Origin: Deltaproteobacteria bacterium
Lineage (GTDB): Bacteria > Myxococcota > Myxococcia > SLRQ01
Reading direction: 5' to 3'
Assembly: GCA_029210625.1 (NCBI GenBank)
Contig: JARGFU010000006.1
Coordinates: forward strand, 186,001 to 250,000
Length of the DNA stretch: 64,000 bases
Of this stretch, positions 34,034 to 43,556 are shown in pieces. Both the position numbers and the translations under genes were made by a program. The notes beneath the pieces are model-generated. The model was not told the origin of the DNA and ran no database searches. It saw only the letters and a program-made list of their open reading frames with translations. Position 1 is the first letter of the stretch. Every line of letters starts with the position of its first letter.

Positions 34034-36787
34034 CTACTGGCAGAGACCCGCGGTGCAGGTCAGGTGGGTCCAGGGGGTGGCCGCCGACGAGTCGTAGGGC
34101 GAGATCGGGCACTGCTCGCTGCTGGTGCAGGCCAGCTCGCACAGGTTCTCGGTGTTGACCCCGTAGCTGGTCGTGCAGACCTGGCCGCCGGTGCACTGGC
34201 CGGCGCCGGAGCAGGAGCTGGTGCAGAAGGCCCGGGTGTCGGCGTTGGCCACGTAGATGGCGTCGTACTCGTAGGTCGAGCTGTCGGTGTCGTAGGCGCC
34301 GTAGGTGCAGTAGCCCGAGGCGCAGTCACCGGCCGAGTCGCAGGTGGTGCCGTCGGCGAGCTGACCGGCGCCCTCGATCGAGATGCAGGCGCCGCTGGCG
34401 TCGCAGTTGCCCCGGAAGATCTGGGTCGCGTACACGGCGGCGCAGTCGGCGACCGAGGTGCAGGCGTTCCCGGTGGTCATCGAGAGGTTCACGGTGTAGG
34501 CGGTCGCCGCGGCGGCCGGGGTGGCCACGGCGTACTTGGAGACCTGGATGTAGACCGGGCCGGCCGGGAGGTAGGAGAGGGTGACGACCTCCGGGTAGGC
34601 CCACCAGGTGTGGCCGAGGAGGCGGCCGCTGGCGTCCACCACCGAGAGGTCGTAGTCGAGGGCGCTGTTCGTCCAGTTCACGGTGATCGTGGCGTGGTCG
34701 CCGGCGGCGGCGGTGAAGACGAACCAGTCGGACTCCCCGGCCATGTCGCAGAGCATGGCGTTGGTCGTGGAGGTGGTGGCCGGCGAGACCGGGGTGATGT
34801 CCACGGCGCCCGCGGGGCCGTCGTTGCCGTTCTCGGAGGCGTCGTCGCCGGTGCAGTCCGAGTAGGCCACGCAGGAGGAGGCGCCGGTGGTGCGATCGAG
34901 GTTGCAGGAGGGGGCGGCCGGATCGGTGCAGTCGAAGGAGTTCGCGCAGGTGGTGCAGACCTGCCGGGCGTAGCAGTTCGGGCCGGCGGCGTTGCCGGCG
35001 CAGTGGCTGTCCTCGGTGCACTGCACGCAGCCGAAGGCCTCGTGGCAGGCCGGGGCGGCCGCGTCGCTGCAGTGGGCGTCGGTGAGGCACTCGACGCAGG
35101 AGTAGGTGCTGGTGTCGCAGGCCGGGGTCGCGGCGTTGGTGCAGTGGGTGTCGTCGGTGCACGCGACGCAGGAGCCGGAGACGGTCTCGCAGATGGCGGT
35201 GCCGGCGGGGCACTGGCCGGCGCCGGTGCAGGGGCCGCAGGTGGCGTCGGGGCGGCAGACGTCGCCGGTGTTCACGCAGTCGCCGAGGGTGAGGCAGGCC
35301 ACGCACTGCCCGGTGCCGGCCGCGTCGCAGCGGGGCAGGGCCGGGTCGGTGCAGTCGGTGTCGTTCGAGCAGGCCACGCAGGCGTTGCCCGAGCAGACGC
35401 CGGAGGCGCAGTCGGCGGTGGTCAGGCACTCGACGCAGGTGCCGGCGCCGCCGGCGAGGTTGCAGAAGGTGGCGGCGGGATCGGTGCAGTCGCCGCTCTC
35501 GAGGCAGGCGCCGCAGTCACCGGTGCTGGCCCGGCAGACCTCGCCGGCGGTGCTGCAGTCGGCGGTGGTGGCGCAGGCCACGCACTGGCCGAGGACGGTG
35601 CTGCAGCGGGTGAGGCCCGGGGTGGTGCAGTCGGCGTCCGAGCCGCAGGCGCTGCAGATGCCGAGGCCGACGCAGTAGGGCTCGGAGCCGCCGGTGCAGT
35701 CGGTGCCGGAGAGGCACTCGACGCAGGTCCCGGTGGTCAGCTCGCAGCGCGGGGTGGCGCCGCCGCAGTTGCCGTCGCCGAGGCACTCGACGCACTCGCC
35801 GGTGGTGAGCTTGCACTCGGCGGTGGGGGCCAGGCACTGGCCGGGGGCGGTGCAGGGGCCGCAGGCGCCCTGGACGCAGACGTCGCCGCCGCTGCAGTGG
35901 GTGGCGTCGCGGCACTCCTGGCAGAGGCCGGTGGTGGTGTTGCAGTAGGGCGCCGCCGCGTCGCCGCAGTCGGTGTCCGCGGTGCAGGGCGAGCAGATGC
36001 CCGAGCCCAGGTCACACAGGCCGGTGGTGCAGTCGCCGGCCGAGAGGCACTCGACGCAGAGGCCGGTGGTGGTGTTGCAGAGGTCGGCGGTGGGGCCGTC
36101 GCAGTCCGCGGCGGCCAGGCAGACGCCGCAGGTGGCGTCCTGGCGGCAGACCTGGCCCGGGGTCGTGCACTCGGTGTCGGCCGAGCAGGAGAAGCAGGTG
36201 CCGGTGGCGGTGTCGCAGGTGCCGGTGTCGCAGTCGGCGGTCGACTGGCAGCCGCCGCAGGTGTTGTCGGCGCGGCAGACGGCGCTCATGCCGCAGTCGG
36301 CGTCGACCACGCAGTCCACGCAGATCCCGTTGGCGCGCCAGCACAGGCCGCTGTCGCAGTCGGGGGTGGTCTGGCAGGTGCCGCAGCTGCCGTCCTCGCG
36401 GCAGATGCCGTTGGCGCACTCGCCGTCGTTGCTGCAGATGACGCAGTTGCCGGTGGTGGTGTTGCAGACCGGGAAGGCCGGGTCGCCACAGTCGGCGCTG
36501 GTGTTGCAGCGGGTGATGGTCTGGCAGGTCTGGGTCGCCAGCTCGCAGAAGCCGTCGGTGCAGTGGGCGTTGTTCAGGCACTCGACGCAGTCGCCGGTGG
36601 TGGTGTCGCAGGCGGGCAGCGCCGGATCGGTGCAGCTGTCGTCCGAGAGGCAGGCGGTCGAGCCGCCGTCGTTGCCGCCGCCGCCGCCGTCGGGTGTGTC
36701 GTCGTCGGTGCCGTCGGGGCAGCCGAGGCTCCCGGTGAGGAGGAGGAGGGAGAGGGCGACGAAAAGGACCTTCTGGAGCTGGCGCAT
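34034..36787 (-). CDS. Cys-rich repeat lipoprotein with PPC-like C-terminal domain
   Basis: A 917-residue lipoprotein (lipobox LGC, then a Gly/Asp linker). About 30 Cys-rich units of 20-30 residues follow patterns such as CxxDxDCxxxxxPxCxxxxGxCxxC, e.g. CVECLSAGDCTTGLC. They resemble the Cys-rich repeat lipoproteins common in Myxococcota. At about residues 645-770 a pre-peptidase C-terminal-like (PPC) beta domain appears (GESDWFVFTAAAGDH, YDLSVVDASGRLLG). The last 110 residues return to Cys-rich units. It starts 37 nt after the glnS stop. Function is unknown; a disulfide-stapled surface fibre is likely. Confidence 0.82.
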   Translation of the reverse strand: MRQLQKVLFVALSLLLLTGSLGCPDGTDDDTPDGGGGGNDGGSTACLSDDSCTDPALPACDTTTGDCVECLNNAHCTDGFCELATQTCQTITRCNTSADCGDPAFPVCNTTTGNCVICSNDGECANGICREDGSCGTCQTTPDCDSGLCWRANGICVDCVVDADCGMSAVCRADNTCGGCQSTADCDTGTCDTATGTCFSCSADTECTTPGQVCRQDATCGVCLAAADCDGPTADLCNTTTGLCVECLSAGDCTTGLCDLGSGICSPCTADTDCGDAAAPYCNTTTGLCQECRDATHCSGGDVCVQGACGPCTAPGQCLAPTAECKLTTGECVECLGDGNCGGATPRCELTTGTCVECLSGTDCTGGSEPYCVGLGICSACGSDADCTTPGLTRCSTVLGQCVACATTADCSTAGEVCRASTGDCGACLESGDCTDPAATFCNLAGGAGTCVECLTTADCASGVCSGNACVACSNDTDCTDPALPRCDAAGTGQCVACLTLGDCVNTGDVCRPDATCGPCTGAGQCPAGTAICETVSGSCVACTDDTHCTNAATPACDTSTYSCVECLTDAHCSDAAAPACHEAFGCVQCTEDSHCAGNAAGPNCYARQVCTTCANSFDCTDPAAPSCNLDRTTGASSCVAYSDCTGDDASENGNDGPAGAVDITPVSPATTSTTNAMLCDMAGESDWFVFTAAAGDHATITVNWTNSALDYDLSVVDASGRLLGHTWWAYPEVVTLSYLPAGPVYIQVSKYAVATPAAAATAYTVNLSMTTGNACTSVADCAAVYATQIFRGNCDASGACISIEGAGQLADGTTCDSAGDCASGYCTYGAYDTDSSTYEYDAIYVANADTRAFCTSSCSGAGQCTGGQVCTTSYGVNTENLCELACTSSEQCPISPYDSSAATPWTHLTCTAGLCQ

Positions 36788-36824
36788 GGGCCGCAGCTAG
36801 CAGCCGCGGCAGAGGAGCACAAGA

Positions 36825-39134
36825 CTACGAGTCGAGCGCCTCCTGGAGGGCCGCCCGGAGGGCGCCGGGATCGGCCGCGCCGCCGCTCTTCTTCATCGCC
36901 ATCCCCAGGAAGAAGCCCAGGAGGTTCTTCTTGCCGGCGCGGTAGCGCTCGAGCTCGTCGGGGTGCTCCGCGAGCACCTCGCTCACCAGGGAGGCCAGGG
37001 CGTCGCCGTCGGCCACCCGGGCGAGGCCCCGGGCCTCGACGATCGCCTCGGGCCGGCCGCCGCCCCCGACCATCTCGAGGAGGACCTCCTTGCCGGCGGT
37101 GGCGGTGATCGTGCCGGCGTCCAGGAGGGCGCAGAGCTCGGCGAAGGCCGCGCCGTCGAAGGGCAGGGCCTCGGCGCCGGCCTCGTCCATCTGGGCGACC
37201 AGCACGTTGGCGATCCACTTGCCCGCGGTCTCCCGCGACGCGCCGGCCTCGAGGGCGGCCCGGTAGAGGGCGAGGCGGCCCTCGGTGGCGCAGAGGGCCT
37301 CGGCCACCGCCTCGTCGAGGCCGTCGGCCGCGGCGAGCTCCCGGGCGGCCTCGGAGACCTTCCGGAGGGCGGGCGCGGCGGCCTCGGCGGCCGGGCGCCG
37401 GGGGGCCGGCTTCCCGGCCGGCGCGTCCTTCCGGCCCCAGGAGTCCTTGAGGGTGACCGTGCGGTTGAGGACCGGCCGCCCCGCCGCGCTGTCGGCGGGA
37501 TCGGCGAAGAAGTAGCCCTGCCGCTCCAGCTGCACGTGGCCCCCGGGGGGGAGGTCCTTCAGGGAGGGCTCGGCCAGGGCGGTGAGGGTCTTCAGGGAGT
37601 CGGGGTCGAGGTGGTCCTCGAACTCCCCCTCGGCGGCGTCGGGGCGCTCCGGGAGGAAGAGCCGGTCGTAGAGGCGGGCCTCCAGGGAGAGGGCGTCCCG
37701 GGCCGAGACCCAGTGGATGGTCCCCATCACCTTGCGGCCGTCGGGGGCCTTGCCCCCCCGGCTCGCCGGGTCGTGGGTGCAGCGCAGCTCGGCGATCTCC
37801 CCGTCCTCCCCGCGCACCACCTCCTGGCAGGTGACGAGGTAGGCGTGGCGCAGGCGGACCTCCCGCCCGGGGGCCAGGCGCTTGTAGCCCTTCTCCGGGG
37901 TCTCCTGGAAGTCGTCCCGCTCGATGTAGAGCTCCCGGCCGAAGGGCACCTCCCGGGAGGTGCTCGTCGCGCCCTCCTCGAGGGCGTCCGGGGGGAAGTC
38001 CGGGCAGTCGAAGCGCTCGGTCTTCTCCTCCGGGTAGTCGGTCAACACCACCTTGAGGGGGCGCAGGACCGCCATCCGCCGGGGGGCGGCCCGGTTGAGG
38101 TCGTCCCGGATGCAGTACTCGAGCTTCTCGAGGTCGACCATGCTGTTGGCCTTGGCGACCCCGATCATGTCGGCGAAGGCCCGGATGGCGCTCGGCCGCA
38201 CCCCGCGGCGCCGCAGGCCGGCGATGGTGGGCATGCGGGGGTCGTCCCAGCCCGCCACCAGCTCCTCCTCGACCAGGCGCAGGAGCTTGCGCTTGCTCAT
38301 CACCGTGTGGGTGAGGTTCAGCCGGGCGAACTCGTACTGGTGGGGCCGGGGCAGCGGGATCTCGACGTTGTCGAGGATCCAGTCGTAGAGCTCGCGGTTG
38401 TTCTCGAACTCCAGGGTGCAGATGGAGTGGGTGATGCCCTCGATCGAGTCCGAGAGGCAGTGAGCGAAGTCGTACATCGGGTAGATGCACCAGGCGTCGC
38501 CGGCCCGGTGGTGGGCGGCGTGCCGGATCCGGTAGAGGGCCGGATCGCGCATCTTCATGTTGGCGTTCGCCATGTCGATCTTCGCCCGCAGGGTCAGGGC
38601 CCCGTCGGGGAACTCGCCGGCCCGCATCCGCCGGAAGAGGTCGAGGCTCTCCTCGACGGGCCGGTCCCGGTCCGGGCTGGGCCGCCCGGCCTCGGTGACG
38701 GTTCCGCGGGCCTCCCGCATCTCCTCCAGGGTCTGGGAGCAGACGTAGGCCAGCCCCTTCTCGACCAGCTCCACCGCGTAGTCGTGCAGGCGCTCGAAGT
38801 AGTCCGAGGCGTGGTAGCGGTGCTCGCCCCAGTCGAAGCCCAGCCAGGCGATGTCCTCGGCGATGGAGCGCTCGTAGAGGACGTCCTCCTTGGTGGGGTT
38901 CGTGTCGTCGAAGCGCAGGTGGCAGCGCCCCCCGTACTCGGCCGCCAGCCCGAAGTTCAGGCAGATGGACTTGGCGTGGCCGATGTGGAGGAAGCCGTTG
39001 GGCTCCGGCGGGAAGCGGGTGACCACCTGGGTGTGGCGGCCGGCCTGCAGGTCGGCGTCGATGATCTCCCGGATGAAGTCCCGGCCCCGGGGGGCGCCCT
39101 CGGTGCTCTTCTCGTCCAGATCTGCCTTGCCCAC
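36825..39134 (-). CDS. glnS: Glutaminyl-tRNA synthetase with C-terminal GatB/YqeY domain
   Basis: A 769-residue protein. The class I synthetase core carries HIGH (residues 50-53) with [10 protein letters not shown] before it, and MSKR in place of KMSKS at about 277. The anticodon-binding beta-barrels run to about 555. An Ala/Pro linker leads to about 170 residues of GatB/YqeY type ending in [18 protein letters not shown]. Bacterial GlnRS is usually 550-580 residues; an attached YqeY-like domain is known from Deinococcus GlnRS, where it assists tRNA binding. The start is GTG at 39134, with TAGGAG upstream; longer frames add unrelated sequence. Confidence 0.93.
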   Translation of the reverse strand: MGKADLDEKSTEGAPRGRDFIREIIDADLQAGRHTQVVTRFPPEPNGFLHIGHAKSICLNFGLAAEYGGRCHLRFDDTNPTKEDVLYERSIAEDIAWLGFDWGEHRYHASDYFERLHDYAVELVEKGLAYVCSQTLEEMREARGTVTEAGRPSPDRDRPVEESLDLFRRMRAGEFPDGALTLRAKIDMANANMKMRDPALYRIRHAAHHRAGDAWCIYPMYDFAHCLSDSIEGITHSICTLEFENNRELYDWILDNVEIPLPRPHQYEFARLNLTHTVMSKRKLLRLVEEELVAGWDDPRMPTIAGLRRRGVRPSAIRAFADMIGVAKANSMVDLEKLEYCIRDDLNRAAPRRMAVLRPLKVVLTDYPEEKTERFDCPDFPPDALEEGATSTSREVPFGRELYIERDDFQETPEKGYKRLAPGREVRLRHAYLVTCQEVVRGEDGEIAELRCTHDPASRGGKAPDGRKVMGTIHWVSARDALSLEARLYDRLFLPERPDAAEGEFEDHLDPDSLKTLTALAEPSLKDLPPGGHVQLERQGYFFADPADSAAGRPVLNRTVTLKDSWGRKDAPAGKPAPRRPAAEAAAPALRKVSEAARELAAADGLDEAVAEALCATEGRLALYRAALEAGASRETAGKWIANVLVAQMDEAGAEALPFDGAAFAELCALLDAGTITATAGKEVLLEMVGGGGRPEAIVEARGLARVADGDALASLVSEVLAEHPDELERYRAGKKNLLGFFLGMAMKKSGGAADPGALRAALQEALDS

Positions 39135-39236
39135 GGCTCTCTCGCTCCTACCGGAAGATGGATTCGTCGAAGTTCGAGTCCATAGCGTACTTCCGCCCGT
39201 TGCAGGGAGTGGAGAATGACCACCCTCCCTCGGCTG

Positions 39237-39265
39237 TTGACCACCGGTCAGGGCTGGCGTTATAG
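39237..39265 (+). promoter_or_regulatory. Predicted sigma70 promoter of the pal-cpoB operon
   Basis: TTGACC (39237-39242) and TTATAG (39260-39265) are separated by 17 nt. This gives a leader of about 75 nt before the pal ATG. The leader holds an imperfect hairpin (GGCACCCC/GGGGCGCC, 39312-39331) that ends right at the AAGGA Shine-Dalgarno. Confidence 0.55.
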
Positions 39266-39346
39266 CCATTGCGCGCCAGAACCTGGCCAAATCGCAAGAT
39301 TTCAACCCATTGGCACCCCGGGAGGGGCGCCGAAGGAACTCCCGCC

Positions 39347-40120
39347 ATGAACGCGTCTCGCCTCGTCGGCATCGGAAGCCTGATCCTCGCAGTCTTCGTC
39401 CTCTCCGGCTGCCCTCCCAAGTGGCCCCAGTGCAAGAAGGATGACCACTGCAAGAAGAACGCGGACGGTGAGGAGGTGAGCTTCGTCTGCATCGCCGGCC
39501 AGTGCGTGGAGTGCGGCACCGACGCCGACTGCTCCGAGGGCTTCATCTGCCGCGAGAACGCCTGCGTGCCCAAGCCCGAGTGCCTCTCCAGCGCCGACTG
39601 CAGCGGCGGGATGCTGTGCAAGAACGAGAAGTGCGTGCCCGAGTGCACCTCCGCCTCCGACTGCGCCTCCGGGATGAAGTGCGAGGGCAGCCGCTGCGTC
39701 CCCGACGTCGAGTGCTCGAGCAACTCCGACTGCGCCGAGGGTGAGGAGTGCGACGCCGACGGCAAGTGCGTCGCCGCCGCCGTCCCCGAGTGCAGCGTGC
39801 AGACCGTCTACTTCGACTTCGACTCCTCCGAGCTCACCAGCTCCACCCGCAGCACCCTCGAGGCCAACGCCGACTGCCTCAAGCAGAAGGGCGTGCGCGT
39901 CACCCTGCAGGGGCACGCGGACGAGCGCGGCACCGAGGAGTACAACCTCGCCCTCGGCGAGAAGCGCGCCGACGCCGCCCGCAAGTACCTCTCCAACCTC
40001 GGCGTGAGCGACGGCCTGATGAAGGTCGTGAGCTTCGGCGAGGAGCGGCCCGCCAACCCGGGCAGCGACGAGGGCGCCTGGGCCGAGAACCGCCGCGTCG
40101 AGCTCGACCTCGACGAGTAG
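39347..40120 (+). CDS. pal: Pal-like OmpA-domain lipoprotein with Cys-rich N-terminal part
   Basis: A 257-residue lipoprotein (lipobox LSGC near residue 21). Residues about 25-150 hold five short Cys-rich repeats ([16 protein letters not shown] type), which is unlike enterobacterial Pal. Residues about 150-257 are an OmpA/Pal peptidoglycan-binding domain: [45 protein letters not shown]. Pal anchors the outer membrane to murein as part of Tol-Pal. Next comes cpoB, 13 nt downstream, which supports the identity. tolB and tolQRA are not in the window. Confidence 0.87.
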   Translation: MNASRLVGIGSLILAVFVLSGCPPKWPQCKKDDHCKKNADGEEVSFVCIAGQCVECGTDADCSEGFICRENACVPKPECLSSADCSGGMLCKNEKCVPECTSASDCASGMKCEGSRCVPDVECSSNSDCAEGEECDADGKCVAAAVPECSVQTVYFDFDSSELTSSTRSTLEANADCLKQKGVRVTLQGHADERGTEEYNLALGEKRADAARKYLSNLGVSDGLMKVVSFGEERPANPGSDEGAWAENRRVELDLDE

Positions 40121-40133
40121 GCGCACCCCGACC

Positions 40134-41018
40134 ATGTCGTACCGTCGTCGTCTCCTCCCTGCGCTCCTCGTCCTGCTCGGGACGGGCTGCATCACGACCG
40201 CCGAGCAGGGCCGCCGGATGCAGCAGCGGATCGAGGTCCTCGAGCGCCGCCAGGCCGAGCAGGTCGAGGCCCAGGCGGCCGCCGAGGCCCGGCAGAAGGC
40301 CGCGCTCGACGAGGCCCTCGGCCGGATCGACGCCAAGCTCGCCGAGGTCACCCGCGCCATGGATGCCCTCGGCCTCTCGGCCCGGAAGACCGACGCCAAC
40401 TTCGGCGCCACCCTCGACGGGATGCTCACCGACATCCAGAAGTTCCGCGGGGAGCTCGAGGAGCTGAAGTACCGCACCGGCCAGGTCGAGCAGGGCCTGA
40501 CCGACACCAAGAGCGAGGTCGCGACCCGCCTGGAGAACACCCTCACCGAGGCCCAGCAGCAGATCGAGGCCCTCAAGGGCGACGAGGCGGTGGCGAAGCT
40601 CCAGGCCAAGCAGAAGGCCCAGCGCCTGGCCGAGTCCGGGGATCGCCCCAAGCTCCTGAACATGGCGGAGGGGCGCCTCAAGGAGGGCGAGTACGTGCTC
40701 GCCCGCGAGATCCTGCAGGACTACCTCAAGCGCTGGCCCGACGACCCCCAGGCCGGGGGCGCCCAGCTGCTGCTGGCCGAGACCTACTTCCGGGCGAAGG
40801 ACTACCGGGGCGCCATCGTCGCCTACGGCGACCTGCGCAAGAAGTATCCCGACCACCCCCTGATGCCGGGGGTCCTCCTGAACCTCGGCGAGTGCTTCGT
40901 CGCGCTCGACCTCAAGCAGGAGGCCGGCCAGTTCTACGACGCGGTCATCGCCCGCTACCCGAAGACGGACACCGCCGGGAAGGCCCGCAAGCGCAAGCAG
41001 GAGCTGGGGATCAAGTGA
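40134..41018 (+). CDS. cpoB: CpoB/YbgF-type Tol-Pal system protein
   Basis: A 294-residue exported protein with a lipoprotein-type signal (LGTGC). An N-terminal coiled coil (about 25-165) is followed by TPR repeats (about 170-290) with LAEGRLKEGEYVLAREILQ-like helices, YFRAKDYRGAIVAYGDLRKK and LGECFVALD. This matches CpoB, which coordinates Tol-Pal with cell-wall synthesis at division. The stop overlaps the start of the selenoprotein gene (GTGA). Confidence 0.85.
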   Translation: MSYRRRLLPALLVLLGTGCITTAEQGRRMQQRIEVLERRQAEQVEAQAAAEARQKAALDEALGRIDAKLAEVTRAMDALGLSARKTDANFGATLDGMLTDIQKFRGELEELKYRTGQVEQGLTDTKSEVATRLENTLTEAQQQIEALKGDEAVAKLQAKQKAQRLAESGDRPKLLNMAEGRLKEGEYVLAREILQDYLKRWPDDPQAGGAQLLLAETYFRAKDYRGAIVAYGDLRKKYPDHPLMPGVLLNLGECFVALDLKQEAGQFYDAVIARYPKTDTAGKARKRKQELGIK

Positions 41019-42076
41019 CGGCCTCCGTCTCCCGCGCGGCCCTCGTCGCCCTGGCCCTCGGCGCGCTGGCCGTGGCGGCGCCCGCGAGCGCGGCGGGGAA
41101 GGGGAAGAAGAAGGCCCCCCCGGGCGAGCCGAAGACCCTCTCGATCTTCTTCGAGGTCTCGAACCGAGGCGAGCTCGACCCCTGCGGGTGAGCGGCCAAG
41201 CCGCTGGGCGGTCTGGCCCGGCGCGGGACGGTCCTCGCGGGAGCCCGTGAGGAGGGCGCCGCCCTCCTCGTCCTCGACGGCGGCGACGCCCTCTACCGGC
41301 GCCTGGGTGAGGAGGAGACCACCGAGGAGGAGCGGGCCCGGGCGAAGGTGATCCTCGAGGTCATGGGCCGCCTGGGCACCGACGCCATGGCCGTCGGGCC
41401 CCGGGACGTGGCCGGCGGGGTGAAGCTCCTCCAGAAGGGCGCCGCCGAGGCCGGGATCGCCCTGCTCTCGGCGAACCTCGAGACCGCCAAGGGGCGGGCC
41501 GTCTTCCCCGCGAGCGTCGTCCTCGAGCGGGGCGGCCTGCGGGTGGGCGTGATCGGCGTCTCCACCGCGGACCTCCGGGTGGCCGAGGCCCGCGCCTACC
41601 TGGGGGCGAAGCTCACCGCGGCGGCCCCGGCCCCCGCGGTGCAGAAGGCCGCGGCCGCCCTGAAGGGGAAGGCCGACGTGATCGTCCTCCTCGGCCGCCT
41701 GACCACCCGCGAGCAGCGGGAGGTGGTGGCGGCGGTGGACCTGCCCCTGGCCCTCATCGGCAGCAGCGGCCAGGCCCCCTCGGCGCCCGGGCGGATCGGC
41801 CGGGCCCTCGCCTACGAGGGGGGCTTCCGGGGCCAGGTGCTGCAGCGGGTCGATCTGCGGGTGAGCGAGCCCGGGGGAGGCTTCCGGGACGGCGCCGAGC
41901 GCGAGATCGTGCCCGCGCCTCCCGGCCTGAAGACCCCCAACGACGCCAGCGCCCGGGCGATCTATCTGGACGCCTTCAAGGCCATCGATCCGGCCCTGGA
42001 CGCCCTCCTGGAGCCGGTCCGCTCCGAGGAGGAGCTCGAGGCCCGCAAGAAGGGCCGGGAGAAGGCCGCCGAGTAG
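41015..42076 (+). CDS. UshA-like selenoprotein with in-frame TGA (selenocysteine 59)
   Basis: A 353-residue exported protein read through an in-frame TGA at 41189-41191. The signal peptide (cleavage near ASAAG, residue 27) precedes NRGELDPCG, then TGA, then AAKPLGGLAR: the frame, reading and family context continue on both sides. UshA-like metallophosphatase relatives have Cys at this position (GELxPCGC), so TGA reads as Sec59 next to Cys57. A stem-loop directly follows. Conserved downstream segments include VLDGGDALYRR, DAMAVGPRDVAGG and VGVIGVSTADLR, typical of the calcineurin-like 5'-nucleotidase fold. The GTG start overlaps the cpoB stop. A frameshift is not needed. Ordinary gene prediction would split the gene. 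Confidence 0.85.
41194..41218 (+). promoter_or_regulatory. Candidate bacterial SECIS stem-loop
   Basis: Directly after the TGA, GGCCA and TGGCC pair (5 bp). Then comes one mismatch and one G-T wobble, followed by CCGC with GCGG (4 bp) and a UGG apical loop. The loop starts 16 nt from the T of TGA, at the short end of the spacing known for bacterial SECIS elements, and has G in its first two positions. The fold was judged by eye. Confidence 0.55.
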
Positions 42077-42126
42077 GGCCCCCTTCTTGCCCCTCCTTAT
42101 ATGCCGCCCGGGGGTGGGGCTCTGCG

Positions 42127-42156
42127 TTGACCACCCGGAAATCGGGGTGGTATTCC
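42127..42156 (+). promoter_or_regulatory. Predicted promoter with inverted repeat in the spacer
   Basis: TTGACC (42127-42132) and TATTCC (42151-42156) are 18 nt apart. A 6-bp inverted repeat, CCACCC and GGGTGG (42131-42136 and 42145-42150), fills the space between them, as expected for an operator. The following gene starts at TTG 42192. Confidence 0.45.
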
Positions 42157-42191
42157 TTCGCCTCTTACGATCCTGGGAGGGAAGTGCCGTT

Positions 42192-43541
42192 TTGAGCCTC
42201 TTGCGAAGTAGCTGGAAGAATGCCCTCGCCCTCGCCCTCGGGCTCCTGATCGGTGCCGGGGCCGGCGCCTGCACCAACCCCTCGGTCGACCCCCCGGATG
42301 GTGGGGACACCATCTTCGAGAGCTGCTCGGTGGACAGCGAGTGCAACCCGAGCGGCGGGTCGGCCTTCCGCTGCCACCGTGAGCTGCGGCGCTGCGTCTG
42401 CATCTCGGACGCCTCCTGCCCGGCGAACCTCTTCTGCAACGCCTTCACCGGCGCCTGCGTGGCCGAGGTCCCCGGCTGCACCTCGGACGGCCAGTGCGCG
42501 CCGAGCCAGTACTGCGACGTGGGCAACCGCACCTGCCGCGATCGCCGCAGCTACTGCGAGCAGTGCACCCAGGACGCGCAGTGCGGCTCCAGCGCCGATC
42601 GCTGCATCCGGGACGACCAGCTCGGCCGCTCCTTCTGCGGCAAGGCCTGCACCACCGACGCCGACTGCGACGACCAGTCGACCTGCCAGGACAAGGCCGG
42701 CGGCAAGAGCTGCTGGCCCACCAACGCCAACTGCGACTCCCTGGCGGGCTGCAACCCCGACTCCGGCCAGGCCTGCGCCGCCGACGCCGACTGCACCGAC
42801 GGCACGGACCAGGTCTGCGACCAGGTACAGCAGCTCTGTGTGGCCCGCGTGCCCACCTGCCCCTTCGGCCAGGTCTGCGATCGCGACAGCGTCACCTGCA
42901 CCGCCGCCTGCACCACCGACGACGAGTGCAACCTCGACCCCGACTGCGAGGGCACCCTCTGCCGCTGCACCAACAACCAGTGCACCCCGATCGCCCTGTG
43001 CCGGGACAACAGCGACTGCGAGGCCGGGAAGGTCTGCGTCATCGAGCCGGCTCAGTCCGACGGTGAGTGCGGCACCGCCTGCGAGATCGACACCGACTGT
43101 CCCCAGGGCTCGGTCTGCACCGACCTGGGCAGCCGCAAGGCCTGCATGACGGGCTGCACCAGCAGCGCCGACTGCACCCTCGCCCAGAACTGCTCCGCCG
43201 GCCGCTGCGTCACGGGCTGCCAGGTGGACGACGTCTGCGACCTCTGTCAGCGCTGCGCCCCGATCAACCCGCAGGTGAACGAGTGCCGGGGCGTCGGCTC
43301 GGTCTACTGCCAGACCTGCGCGGCCCCCGCCGACGGCTGCCAGCCCGCCACCGGCACCCAGTACTGCTGTGACATGGACTCGAGCGCGGGCATCGCCGGC
43401 TACCTGGGGCAGGATTGCTCGACCACCGCCTGCCCGCGGGGCTTCGAGTGTTACGCCATCTCTGACATCTTCGGCACGGTCCTGGCGCAGAACTGCTTCC
43501 CCTTCGATCCCAGCGTCTGCTCGCAGCCCACCTGCAACTAG
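42192..43541 (+). CDS. Cys-rich repeat lipoprotein
   Basis: A 449-residue lipoprotein (lipobox GAGAC, near residue 24) with about 50 Cys. Repeats of 20-40 residues carry motifs such as CTTDADCDDQSTC, CRDNSDCEAGKVC and CTSSADCTLAQNC. The C terminus has a tight run of Cys (CDLCQRCAP, CQTCAAP, YCCDMDSS). The TTG start at 42192 was chosen because GGGAGGGAAG lies about 7 nt before it and it gives a normal signal peptide; the longer open frame begins in unrelated sequence. It has its own promoter and leads a group of three genes. Confidence 0.78.
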   Translation: MSLLRSSWKNALALALGLLIGAGAGACTNPSVDPPDGGDTIFESCSVDSECNPSGGSAFRCHRELRRCVCISDASCPANLFCNAFTGACVAEVPGCTSDGQCAPSQYCDVGNRTCRDRRSYCEQCTQDAQCGSSADRCIRDDQLGRSFCGKACTTDADCDDQSTCQDKAGGKSCWPTNANCDSLAGCNPDSGQACAADADCTDGTDQVCDQVQQLCVARVPTCPFGQVCDRDSVTCTAACTTDDECNLDPDCEGTLCRCTNNQCTPIALCRDNSDCEAGKVCVIEPAQSDGECGTACEIDTDCPQGSVCTDLGSRKACMTGCTSSADCTLAQNCSAGRCVTGCQVDDVCDLCQRCAPINPQVNECRGVGSVYCQTCAAPADGCQPATGTQYCCDMDSSAGIAGYLGQDCSTTACPRGFECYAISDIFGTVLAQNCFPFDPSVCSQPTCN

Positions 43542-43556
43542 AGACACCCTCCCACG

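Noticed and set aside
41189-41191. TGA as a frameshift or true stop splitting two genes
   Set aside because: The reading frame, the signal peptide before and the conserved domain after it are continuous, no start with a ribosome binding site follows, and relatives have Cys here.
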